Of a stretch of DNA of 64,000 nucleotides, positions 1 to 13,300 are shown in pieces. The first letter of the stretch is position 1. The number at the start of each line of letters is the position of its first letter. This DNA is from Fallopia convolvulus (Eukaryota > Streptophyta > Magnoliopsida > Caryophyllales > Polygonaceae), in assembly GCA_964016875.1 (NCBI GenBank), contig OZ024724.1, forward strand, positions 47,522,899-47,586,898, given 5' to 3'. A program made the translations under genes and the position numbers. The notes under the pieces are model-generated. The model ran no database searches. It saw only the letters and a program-made list of their open reading frames with translations, and was not told the origin of the DNA.

Positions 1-2
1 AG

Positions 3-1269
3 GTTATGATGAATGTGAGTGAGAAGCTACTTTTGAAAAACAAAAGCCCATCAAAGAAGGTCCCTGACACAGGTACTGAGTCAGCTGTTGACCAAATCAA
101 GTCAGTAGATCCACAAAATAAGCAAGGACCGATGGCAAAGTACTCCACCTTGCTACCAGAAAAGGTAGGTCAATTTAACTATTCAATAGTAGAAATATAT
201 TAACACCAAGAAGTTGGCAGTCATCTACTTCCAGTAAAAGAACTTGACATAGTTCCATTTGTTCATCAGTCTATACATAAAACACTGAGCATATGATGAG
301 ACCTTCTAATTTTTTTTTTCTACTCCCATATTAACTTGTAGTACCTGCTTGTGATTTGACTTACACTTCTCTCATAATAAAATTACCCATGTCCCATGGT
401 ATCACTATTGTCTAAATATTAATTTGGTTTGGTGAATATATGATTCCAGTATATATGTTTCATAACAAGCCAATTCGGTTACTCCAGGCTTCCTTCAGTC
501 TACCTAAGCTGGCAATGATCTTTGTCCATCAAGAACTTGGTCTTTCTGTTGAGAATAAAATCGTAGGGCTTCAATTGAAAAGCTCAAAATCACTTTCAAC
601 TGAAGGTGGGGAGGAGAGTACAAAGCTTGATCTCCGACTAGATCTAAGTGAGATTCATGTATGAGTTATATTCAAATGAGCTAATAATTTTGACATTCCC
701 TTTGTGCTTTGCTGCTGGTGAATGCCTTTTCTTTTTATATGTAGCTTTTCAGAGAAGCAGACACCTCTGTCTTGGAAGTATTGAAGATCCATGTTTCTTC
801 TTCACTTTATGTTCCCATGCAGGTAAGCTGTATATTATAAAATTTAACACTCAAGTTGGTACGCTATATATTTGTATCCTTTAGAAAATGAGAACAAAGA
901 GTACTGGATCTGATACTAGATACAGATACCTGCATCCATTGCATGAATCCACAATAAAGTAAGTCCTCACACAGTTTGTGTTTTTGTTCGAAAATTCTGT
1001 AGCCAATCTCAGTCATAAGGGCCGAGGTTGATGTGCAGCTTGGTCTCCGATGTAATATAGTATTAAGTAGATTGAAGCCATGGTTGCGTTGGCATGCCAT
1101 GAAAAAGAATTCAATGGTGCTAAAAGAGGAAGTTCCTAAAGTGGAGAAGCCCAGGTCAACTGGCTCCAAGGCTGTCATTAAGTGGACATGTACTGTTTCA
1201 GCTCCTGAAATGACAATTGATCTCTATAGTATGAGTGGTTTGCCTTTATTTCATGTAAGCAGTAGAGTT

Positions 1270-1322
<53 letters not shown>

Positions 1323-4300
1323 AGCATCATAAACTTTTGCTTGTTTCTTATGTATGCAAATAAATAGAAGTGGAAGATGATATAGGAAAACAAGAGATTG
1401 TTAATTGAATATTACTGTATTCATATAATATTGGAGAGCTGATAGGTTATATTACCTAGAGATATCTGGTTCCCGGTCCTAATTATTTGCAAAAGAGAAG
1501 TTACATTGCAGATGTTTAAAAGAAAAGAAAACAAAAATTGGACTTTCCTTTATAATCAACTGGAAGCTTTGCTATTTTTATAGTTGAGATAATGTCCTTA
1601 TACTCTGCATGTGTAGTTTTGGGTTGTTAAAATGTACAGTGTTTCCTCTCATTTAGCATCTGTATTCTTTCTGTATTAATGATTGCCTCTTTACGTGAGA
1701 AATTATATTTATAATTGCATGAGATTGGAAAATTCCTCTTTGCCTATTGTAGGTCTGCTCTCAATCTTCTCGTGTGGTTGCTCAAAATGTATCAAGTGCG
1801 GGGACCACCGTACGTGCAGAGATTGGTGAATTAAATTTGCATCTTTCTGATGAATATCAACGGTACCCTACAGAAAGTTCATTGGGTGTGGAAACTAGCT
1901 CTGGATCCCTATTGCAAATAACAAAAGTTAGTTTGGACTGGGGGAGAAAAGATGCTGACACAGTTGTGGAGAAGGATCCCAATTCTGGACCTGTTCTATC
2001 AGTTTATGTGACTGGGGTGGGTATGTACTTGACAGTGAAACGTATTGAAACACTGATAGCAACTGCTATGTCATTGCAAGCATTACTTAAAACATTTTCA
2101 GGCTCTAAGAAAAAAAAGCAAAGTGGGGATGCTCACTCATCAAAGTCATCAGGCAAAGGAACTCGGCTTCTCAAATTTAATCTTGAAAGGTGCTCTATCA
2201 GTTTTTGTGGTGATGTTGGCTTGGACAACACAGTCGTTGAAGATCCAAAGCGGGTTAATTATGGATCTCAAGGCGGGCGGGTTGTAATAAACGTTTGTGC
2301 TGATGGTACTAAGCGAACTGCTAATATTATATCCACAGTTTCTGATGAATGCAAGAAGTTGAAGTATTCTGTTTCACTTGAAATCGTCCATTTTACTTTT
2401 TGTGTGAACAAGGAGAAAAACTCCGTGCAGCTGGAACTGGAAAGAGCCAGAGCAGTTTATCAGGAACACCCTGAAGAACCCAGTGTTGGTACAGAATTGT
2501 TGCTACTTGACTTGCAAAATGCAAAGTTTGTAAGACGTGCTGGAGGTCATAAAGAGATAGCTGTCTGCTCTCTTTTCAGTGCTACTGAAATTGCTACTCG
2601 TTGGGAGCCAGATGCGCATATATCACTCTTTGAACTCGCAACTATTGTGAAGTTACTGGTGCAACATCACAAACTCCAGACACTCGATGAGAATCCAGAT
2701 ACTGGTTCTGGTACTACAGAAACTGCAAAAGAAACTGTTCACGCTGAAACACAAAAGAAGAAGAAAGAGTCAGTATTTGCTGTGGATGTAGAAATGCTCA
2801 GAGTTTCTGCAGAGGCTGGTGATGGCGTTGAGGCTACAGTCCAAGTTGAGTCAATCTTTTCTGAGAATGCTCGCATTGGTGTACTTCTTGAAGGGCTTAT
2901 ATTCTGTTTTGATGGTTGCCAACTTGTTAAAAGTAGCCGGATGCAGATTTCTCGCATTCCAAATGCTTCAAGTAGTCCTGGTGCAACCATATGGGACTTT
3001 GGAGTTCATTGCCTTGATATTCATATTTGCTTGCCTTATAGGCTACAATTGCGAGCCATTGATGATGCTGTTGAGGATCAGTTGCGAGCTCTAAAACTTG
3101 TAGCATCTGCCAAAAGTAAGCTAATTTTTCCTATAAAAAAGAACAGCTCAAAACCTAAAAAGTCATCTTCTTCAAATTTTGGCTGTGTAAAGTTCTTTAT
3201 ACATAAGCTGACTGCTGATATTGAGGAAGAGCCACTTCAGGGTTGGCTTGATGAACATTTCCATCTCATGAAGAATGAAGCGTCTGAGTTGGCTGTCAGG
3301 TTGAAATTTCTGGAAGATTTAGTCTCAGGCAGTGACAATTCTTCTGGTACTAGTGAATCTACCCATGAAAAGAAGATAGCATACAAAAATGTTGATATTG
3401 ATCTTCAAGATCCTTCTGCGGTTAACAAACTGCGGGAAGACATATACAAGGAGTCATTCCATTCATATTACCAGGCATGCCAAAACCTGAAACCTTGCGA
3501 GGGATCTGGAGCATGTAGGGAAGGTTTCCAGGCTGGTTTTAGGCCAAGCACTAAAAGAGCTTCTCTTCTCTCCATTATTGCCACAGACTTCGATCTCATC
3601 TTAATGATGATTGAAGGAGGCGAAGCTGGGATGGTAAATTTTGTAAGAGAACTTGATCCCGTTGCTCGAAATAACAATATACCATTTTCTAGGCTGTATG
3701 GAGCCAAACTTAACCTGCAGACAAGCACACTTGTTGCCCAAATAAGGGATTACACGTTTCCTCTATTTTCAGGTACACTTGCGAAATGTGAAGGTCGTCT
3801 TGTACTTGCACAGCAGGTAAGTTCTCTTTCTCATATGAAAAGTAAAATAATTATTAAACAATTCTGTTTATATGTTTGAATGGGCTCTGTGAGCTTACTC
3901 TGTAGACATCTGAATGGAGTCCAACATTCTGATTCACCGTTCCTCTCTAGGCAACAAGTTTCCAACCTCAAGTTCATTCGGAAGTATACATTGGGAGGTG
4001 GAGAAAAGTTCGTCTTCTCCGTTCAGCAACTGGAACCACCCCACCAATGAAGACATATACAGATTTACCACTTTATTTCCAGAAGGGCGAAGTGTCATTT
4101 GGAGTGGGTTATGAACCAGTCTTCACTGATATAAGCTGGGCTTTTACAGTTGCTCTTCGGAGGGCTAATCTGAGTGTTAAAAACCCCATTGTGCCCCCTA
4201 CACCTCCGAAAAAGGAAAAAAGCTTGCCATGGTGGGATGAAATGAGGAACTATATACATGGACATATCTCTTTGGTCTTGTCCGAAGCTCAATTTTATAT

Positions 4301-7300
4301 TCTTGCAACTACTGACCCTTATGAAAAGCTTGACAAACTTGATGTTGTGTCTAGCCGTATGGAGATCCAACAGTCAGACGGTCACATTTATGCCTCTGCA
4401 AAGGATTTTAAAGTTTTTACAAGCAGTCTTGAATATTTGGCGAAAAATAGGAACCTAAAATTCCCCCCTGGTATCAATTATCCTTTCCTTGAAGTTCCCT
4501 GGTTGACACTTGATCTGAATATGGACTGGGGTTGTGATTCTGGAACTCCCTTAAATCATTATTTGTTTTCTCTTCCCAATGAAGGGAGACCTCGTGAGTA
4601 TGTTTTTGATCCATTTAGATCTACATCTCTCTCTATTAGGTGCAGTGTCTCCTTCAGGCCGTTCCAAGCTTCAAAATTATCAGAATCTCCCAGTAGAGAC
4701 AGTGCTATAGCTGATGGAACTTTAGGCAGAATGTATTCTTCAGAAGATAGACCTCCCACAGTCAAACTTGGTGCTCATGACCTGGAATGGATTGTGAAGT
4801 TTTCGAAACTACTCTACCTTCCTCCACACAAATTGCGAATGTTCTCTCGCTGGCCTCGTTTTGGAGTGCCAAGGATTCCTAGATCTGGTAATCTAGCCTT
4901 AGACAGAATTATGACTGAATTCATGATGCGAATTGATTCTACACCTACTTGCATTAAAAACATGCCACTAGATGATGATGATCCTGCAAAAGGATTGACA
5001 TTCAAGATGACAAAGCTTAAGTTTGAACTTGTAAATAGTCGTGGCAGGCAACAAAAGTACTTTTTTGACAGCAATCGTGATCCTCTCGATCTTGTTTATC
5101 TACGCGTTGACCTTCACACGCCTAAGGTGCATTTAGACCGTGATGAATGTACTAGTGTTGCAAAGCTCATTCAAATGACAAGGAAAAACTCACAGTTGAG
5201 TTCCACTGATAGAGGAACCATCCAGAAAAGCAACAGCAGCAGTGTTTGCACTGACAGGCAGCGTGATGATGGTTTTTTTTTGTCATCTGATTACTTCACA
5301 ATACGAAAACAAACTCCTAAGGTTGATCCTGTGAGATTATCAGCATGGCAAGAAGCTGGGAGAAGAAATGTTGAGATGACATATGTGAAGTCTGACAATG
5401 AGAATGAAAGTGAAAGTGATGAGAATATGCGATCTGATGACCCTAGTGACGATGATGGATTTAATGTGGTTGTTGCTGATAGTTGTCAACATATTTTTGT
5501 TTATGGCCTCAAGCTTCTTTGGAACATTGAGAATCGTGATGCTGTTTGGTCTTTTGGTGGCGGACTGGCAAAGGCTGTTGCACCACCTAAGCCTTCTCCA
5601 TCACGGCAATATGCCCAAAGAAAGAAACGTGAGGAAAATCAAATTATTGAAGGGCCAGAGGATCCGAAAATTGAAGGGCCAGAGGATCAAAAAATAAAAA
5701 AGATAGAGAATCAGAAAATGGATGTGCCGGAGGATCAGAAAAGTGAAGGGCTGGAGGATCAGAAAAGTGAAGGGTTGGAGGATCAGAAAATTGATGAGCT
5801 GGAGAATCAGAAAATAGAAGGGCAGGAAAATCACAAAATGGACGGGCTAGAGAATTCTAAGGATGACACATTGAAGTGTTCTGATTCTGCAGATGGAAAT
5901 TTCTTGCCTGAAAGTGCTGCTCACTCTTCAGAACCAGTTTCATCTGCATCACCAGCTAAAGTGGAGAACTCATCTGGTAAATCCAAAAATTATCTTACAA
6001 GTTTACTGTGTAAATCAACAAGATATTTAGATTTGATCTTTCAGTTTCTGTTGTTTCTCGCTGTCTGAAAGTGTCTCTTTGTCACTTCACTTCATCTCTA
6101 CTCAATCACTTATCACAAGTCAAAGTATTGTCTAACCTTATTAAATTCCTCCAAAGACACTACTGTATAACCTTATCATTAGTTATTCATTTTCTCATTA
6201 CCTGTTTTATGTGATTTTGTGCTGTTTCCACTTACCGAGCTCCTACAATCTTGATTTCCGATAATTATAGTAGTTTGTTGTTAATATATTGTATGAATGT
6301 AGATTTGTTTGGGAAATTTGATCAGATCAGATGTCATCATTTGCTGTATATTCCTCCCTGAAACACATATATCTGTGAGAAGAGATAAAATGATATTTTC
6401 TATTTTTAAGTACTTACTGTTCCTTATCATCTCTTCTAGCAAATGATGAAAGCACAAGCGAATCTGAGGAGGGTACTCGTCATTTTATGGTTAATGTTGT
6501 TGAGCCACAGTTCAACCTTCATTCAGAAGAGGCCAATGTGAGTTCCAGCGTAGCGAGGACAATTTTGATATTTCAAATGGTTTTTTTATTTTTCAAAGAT
6601 ATATTATATAACTGCAATGGATTCTCTTCTCTTAAATTTATGCTCTGATTGATTTGTTGTCTTTTCTTGGTGAAATAACATGAAATTAACACCAAAAGGA
6701 CTCTGTCATTTAGTAGGAGGCAAGATGATAGTTTTCACTATTATGGGCTTTCAGAAAATATGTTATACCTATGTGGACTGTTCAAGACTCACATTGCCTT
6801 ATTTTTGGCGTATCTTTGCCAGGGTCGATTTCTGCTTGCTGCTAATAGTGGTCGCATATTGGCACGCTCATTTCATTCACTTCTCAAGGTTGGTCAAGAA
6901 TTGATTGAAAAAGCACTTGGTTCTGGAAACGTGCAAAGTCCTGATTCTCAACCCGAGATGGCATGGACGCGGATGGAGATTTCTGCAATGTTGAAGCATG
7001 TACAAGCCCATGTTGCACCAACTGATGTCGATCCAGGGGCTGGATTGCAGTGGCTTCCAAAAATTCGCAGAAGCTCTCCTAAAGTGAAGCGCACTGGTGC
7101 TTTACTTGAAAGAGTTTTCATGCCGTGTGATATGTATTTTAGATACACAAGGCACAAAGCAGGAACCCCTGAGTTGAAGGTGGATTTTAGTTGGAATGTT
7201 TGCTCTAATTTTTTTTTTTCTGAATGAGCAACTAATTCCTGATATCCTAAAAATATCAAGCTGTTCTTTTGTACTGTTATGTTGCAGTTCTTTGCTCAGT

Positions 7301-10300
7301 AGCATATTCCTAATGTATTTACCTGTTTTCTTGCAGATGAAGCCCTTGAAAGAACTCATTTTCAATTCTCAAAATATCATAGTAAAAATGACCTCTCGGC
7401 AGTTTCAAGTTATGATGGATGTGCTAACCAATCTTCTATTTGCAAGGCCTCCCAAGTAAGATTACTATTCTAATTTTTGCCTGGAATGTCTTCATATTAA
7501 TTTCTTGTTTTCTAGCATGGATACATATTCTGTAAAAGAAAGGAGGTGGGATAACTACATCGGAATGATCAAATTATCACTTTTGATTTTTTTGATAAAA
7601 TTACCATAAAGTTAGATGATGAAAAGAATACAGCAGAAAGGGAACAAGTCATCCCTTGGGATCATACAAGGAAATAATCGCAAGGCCCCTAGTTCAGTTT
7701 TAACTTTTGACTGGGTGAGGCTAAAGTCTACATTCAAAATCACCTTTAAGTGGCCACAAAGAAGTTAGCCTGAACTTTTTTTTTTTTTTTTTAATCTCAG
7801 AACATGCACTTACAGAACCTTTAAAGCAAACCCAAGTATACAACTGATGCCTATTGCTGCGGAAAATGGCCAAATAACATAACACCTTAAACTCTTTGAT
7901 GGTTGCTCTGGTCAACCGTCAAAATAAATTCACTCCTTCCCGTTATCCTTTAGTTCTGGTAATGCTGTAGCCTGAAGTTCAGTCTTGATCATGTCATTTA
8001 TGAGCTCTTATGAACATCAATTGGCTAAACATGGCAATAATTTAGAGTATAATTGAGTGACTTCACATAGTCTTCCCTATGTTCATAGATATATGTTAGC
8101 AGTCTAATTTTATAGAAGATTTCACATCTCCAATTCTTGTTTTGTTTTCTCATGTCTATATGTTTTTTGCTTATACAACTGTTGCTCATTATCAAACAGG
8201 TTCATTTCACTGTTAACTTGAAATCATTTTAATAGGTTGGCTTGCATGGCCTAATTGAAAATGCATAGTAAAAGAAAAAGTTGTGTTTTATTTGCTTCAG
8301 ACACATCTCCTTTATTAAATCTCATTCTGATTTAGGCCTAGAAGAAGTGCTCTATTGCACCCTACTGGAGATGATGAAGATGTTGAACAGGAGGCTGATG
8401 CAGTTGTTCCAGATGGTGTTGAAGAGGTCGAGCTCGCCAGAATCAGCCTTGAACAGAAAGAGTGGGAGCAAAAGGTCCTCCTTGATGACATCAGGAAACT
8501 CTGTTTAATTAATGCTAATTCTGGAGATCGTGGGTCAGAAGAAGAAGGTGATTTATGGATGGTGACTAGTGGAAGATCCACACTGGTGAGATAAAATTGT
8601 ATATTTTTAGCTCCACTTTATCCTAACTTCTTCTATTACTGATCCTTTCGTATTTTGTGTATTCTATGCATATCCAAATGATCAATCATCTTCCTAAGAT
8701 TATCTTTTATTAGTTTATACTAGGTTCTTCTTGGCATTTCCTGTTTGCCTTTGAGATGAATTTAGTCCCTATATCAATTTTGGTGCATTCTAACTAAATT
8801 CAGCTATTATTGTCACATAGCTGAATTTCAGTTTTTCTTGGGTCTATCGGGCGTACCCCTTTCCCTTGGGCAGGGTTACCCCCATCTTGACCCCCCAGAT
8901 TTGCTGTAGTGGAGCTTCACTGGGTCAATGATGACGATGATGATGATATTTTAATCTTTAAGATTAAGAATATTAGTACTCAATTTTTCTGAGCAATTTT
9001 CATCACAAGTGATCATGTTTATAGAACTTCAATTTTCACCCTTGATCATAAGATGACACTTAAACTCTTATGAGGATAATGAAGAGAAGAAAGTGTATTA
9101 ACTTGTTGTTCTTCATATGTGATACTCCTGCGGTGTCATAGTTTATATTCTATAAATTAAAATATGTACCACAACAATGGGAGAGGAAGGATTTTATGTA
9201 CTAGTACTTATGCCAATGTTTCTTTTCAGGTAAAAAAGTTGAGGAATGATTTAGGGAATGTACAAAAATCTAAAAAAGCTGCAATTGTATCATTAAGGAC
9301 GACATTGCAGAAAGCTGCAGAGTTGCTTTTGATGGAAAAGGAGAAAAACAAGAGTCCTTCCTATGCTATGCGTGCCTCCTTGCAAATAAACAAAGTCGCA
9401 TGGAGCATGCTTGTAGATGGGAAGTCTTTCGCCGAGTCTGAGATAAATGATATGGTGAGGGTCTAATTTAAGACAGACACAAAGAACTTGTTTCTAGTGG
9501 CTTTCTTATTTTCTCTGTAATGATCAATTAACTTTAAAATATGGATAATAATAGATTATTAATAAAAAATAGAGCCTGTTTCACCATCTTAACACATTTT
9601 CTTTGCTCCAAGAGCAGATGTAGAGTCTTAAGATATACGGTACTAGAAGCACAAGTATTATTGTTGTTGAACGGCAAATAATTTTTGGCCAACCTTACAG
9701 ACAAATCTGGTCCTTGAGAGGGCTTTTATATTTAAATAATCCTTTTGATGTTTCCTGAGACAGGAATATGCAATCTGTAAGCATTTATTTAACACGTGTC
9801 TAATTCTATGTGCAGATCTATGATTTTGATCGTGACTTTAAGGATATTGGTGTTGCCCGTTTTACGATCAAGTCCTTTGTTATCAGAGACTGCTTTCCAA
9901 GTACAAAATCTGATACAGTTTTGTGCGCATGGAATCCTCCTCCCGAATGGGGAAAGTATGCAATTTATTCCTGCCTCTTGAGTGTATTTAGTTCGAGTAA
10001 ATGAAAAACAGCTTTCCTGCTGTGCACCATTCTGTATGAGACATTTTTCTAACTTGCATGGTTCTACGCATCCCATGAGGAGTTAATTTTCTTCTTTATT
10101 ACTTTTAATATTGTCAAGAATCATTTGCTTTGCATATTGAAGTATGATGTGCTATCTACTTGACAAGTATGCCACTTGAATCCTTTATAAGAATAGGCAG
10201 CGTTTTAACATTTTGCCTACTATGATTTTCTCTTGACTATTAAGTATGAGATAGCCATAAAAGTACGTCTGGATGGCTCTTTTGCAATCAGGAAGTGATT

Positions 10301-13300
10301 TTCCTTACATTTTGTCTTGCTTTAATACTTCTTTGATAATATTGGCTTTGTTCTTAGCATCTACTGAATTTTATTTTTCTTAAGTACAAGAATTTCAATC
10401 CATAATTAGTTTACTTGTTGGCTTTTGTTTCATGGGGAGAGACTTAAAAGAGTGTATGATTCTCATACGTTAGTTCTTATAGTTAGCATTGATACTGCAG
10501 GAAAGTTATGCTCCGTATCGATGCGAAACAGGGCGCACCAAAGGAAGGCAGGTCTCCCATTGAACTATTCCAGGTACTTCAAAATATTTGAATTTTAAAT
10601 GAGATTCTTAAGTTCTTTCTATTTGCTGAATATTGAACAACACCGCACCATGCACCTTGCACCATGCCGCATGCACAACTGCATAAACAAGCCACTCAGT
10701 AGTTGGCTGGGTGATCATTTTTCAGTTAGACTCTTTGATGAATGTGGTCTTTGCTTATCCAAAGGATCCAACGCTCTGTTAGAAATTGGGTACATTCTTG
10801 ACCAATACATTTGTTTCATCAGTGCTATCTGGTTATATTTTCTTGTAGGTGGATATATATCCCCTAAAAATTCATTTGACGGATTTAATGTATCGTACAT
10901 TGTGGGGTTACCTCTTCCCGGAAGAAGATCAGGACTCTCAGAGGCGACAGGTTGGCATATTTTCATTACTGGCCAAGTATTCTTCTCTTTTTTACTGGCC
11001 AAGTATTCTTATTTATAACGTATGATCTATAAATCTTTGATTCCTTCCATGCAGGAAGTTTGGAAAGTTTCAACTACCGCTGGCTTGAAACGTGTGAAGA
11101 AAGATTCTGAAGGATCTTCCAAGTCAAGTACCTCTTCTGGTGGTGGTACTGGTGACTCCTCCCAAGTAAATTTCCTCTTTTGCCCTTTCTTCTGATATTC
11201 GTTCAAAAATTCAGTGCTGATTGTTTGGAAGGTCCCCCTGTGTTGACCATTTGTGATGTACAACATGGAATACTGTTGTGCTTTGGACAGGGTTCTAAAC
11301 AGAATCACAAAATGAGTAGTGGTTCAATCTCACATCTAAGAACATCTTCCTGGGAAGAGGATAGTGTGGAATCAGTTGCTATTGAACTTATGTCACAAGT
11401 TGCCAATGAAGATGAACCCGGTAAAGGGAAGACAAAGGACTCAAAAGCTGCTAAAGCAGGTAAAGTAGCACATGAAGAGAAAAAGGTGGGGAAAACCAAT
11501 GCTGACAACAAAACAAGGCCAATAAAGTTGATAGAATTCCACAATGTTAAGATAAGCCAGGTTTATACTTCTAAAGCAACTAAATCCATTTGCAAATGCA
11601 TTCATTCCATTTCATTCTATACTCCATTCATAATACTTGTGTCTTTTCAGGTTGAGTTGCAAATTACGTTAGAGAATATGAAACTCCCTGTCAACGATTT
11701 AAGATTATTGATGGATGAATTTCACCGTGTTGAGTTTGTTGGAACATGGAAGAGGCTTTTCGCTAGGATAAGGAAACATGTTATTTGGGGAGTCTTGAAG
11801 TCCGTCACAGGAATGCAGGTAAAAATGTCTGCGTCTTTTTGGCCTAGAATTGCATAACTTCTCAGGCATTGCATGCTGTTGTGGTTCTTACTTTCTCTTT
11901 TTACTATATTTCCTGCGGAATATGCTAAATAAAGGGTGTGGTTTCACTTACTTGATAATGCAATATCTTGCCATATAGTGCATTTAATATTGCATTATCC
12001 AGTGCAATTCAAATGGGCTTGTAGTATTATATCACAGAAAACGGCATACACTATTTTTTTTATTACCTGGCTAGGAGAGCTTGGGTGGTTCTGATCTGGA
12101 ACTTTGAATTTCTCAAGCCCTTCTTTTTATAATTTCTGCAGAAGATGAAGTTCAAAGATAAAGGACACACTCAGAAGGAAATCAAGGGCACAATGATTCC
12201 AGAAGAGCTTAATCTGAGTGACAGTGATGGAGGACCTGGGGAAGGCTCTGAGCAGTACCAAGTATCCTTTCTCAAGCGCCCTGCTGAAGGTGCAGGTGAT
12301 GGCTTTGTGACCTCTGTTCAGGGTCTTTTTGAAACACAACGCCGAAAAGCAAAACAAATGATTCTACGCACAATGAGGGGTGAAGATGACGAGCCTCATC
12401 AGGAGTGGAGTGAGGAGAATGAGGCTGAGTTCTCTCCGTTTGCTAGGCAGCTCACTATAACTAGAGCTAAAAGACCCAACAAACCTCATACTAAGAGGTT
12501 CCGGTCAAGAATAGGTTTGCTGCTCATCTTCTCTAGTGCAATTCAATTTCTTGATCATACATATCCTAATATAGAAAATATTCCCCTATAAATTCCTAAA
12601 CAAAAAAACCCAGCAGAAGGTTTTCTGAAATTGGATTTAATTAGCCTGAACCAGTCTTAGTTTAAAAAAACATGCCTAGGCGCACCTGGGCACAAGGCGT
12701 GGGGGTCAGCGCCTTAGGATGGCCGGGCGAGGCAATGCACAAAAGGCGCGCGCCTTGCTGCGTCTTTGTGAGGCGCGCCCTAGCGAAGGCGTGCACCTTC
12801 TTGTGGATGCTGAAATAAAACACTGTTTTGATCTTAAAAAAAGGCATGTGACTCACTCAAAGGCATATGGCCTTTAAAATTTTACTTTAAACTTCCTTAA
12901 AAGAAGAAGAAAAGGCCTAAAACTGAAATAAAAAGATAAGAGAAGACAGAAGAAGAACGAGAGAAGAGTAGAAAGACAAGAAAGAGAAAGTGAGAAACCC
13001 TAATTCACGAGGCATGCCACTGCTGTTGCCCATCAATCCTCCGTGCCGCCCTCACCTTGCCTCCACCCGGCCGGCCACACCCCTGTCTGTTATAGGAAAT
13101 CCTTATGGGGGATATCCCACATTGGAAAGTCATGACCTCCAATGTGTGGTATATAAGTGGGAAGTTCCCCACCCCTATTGGCTAGCTTTTGGGGTGGTTC
13201 TACTCTAGCTTATATACTTGTAACAATGGTATCAGAGCTGGGACCGGACTTCCGACACGATGCCTTCCGTTGTACCACGAGCGCGCATCGGTAGGGTCGC

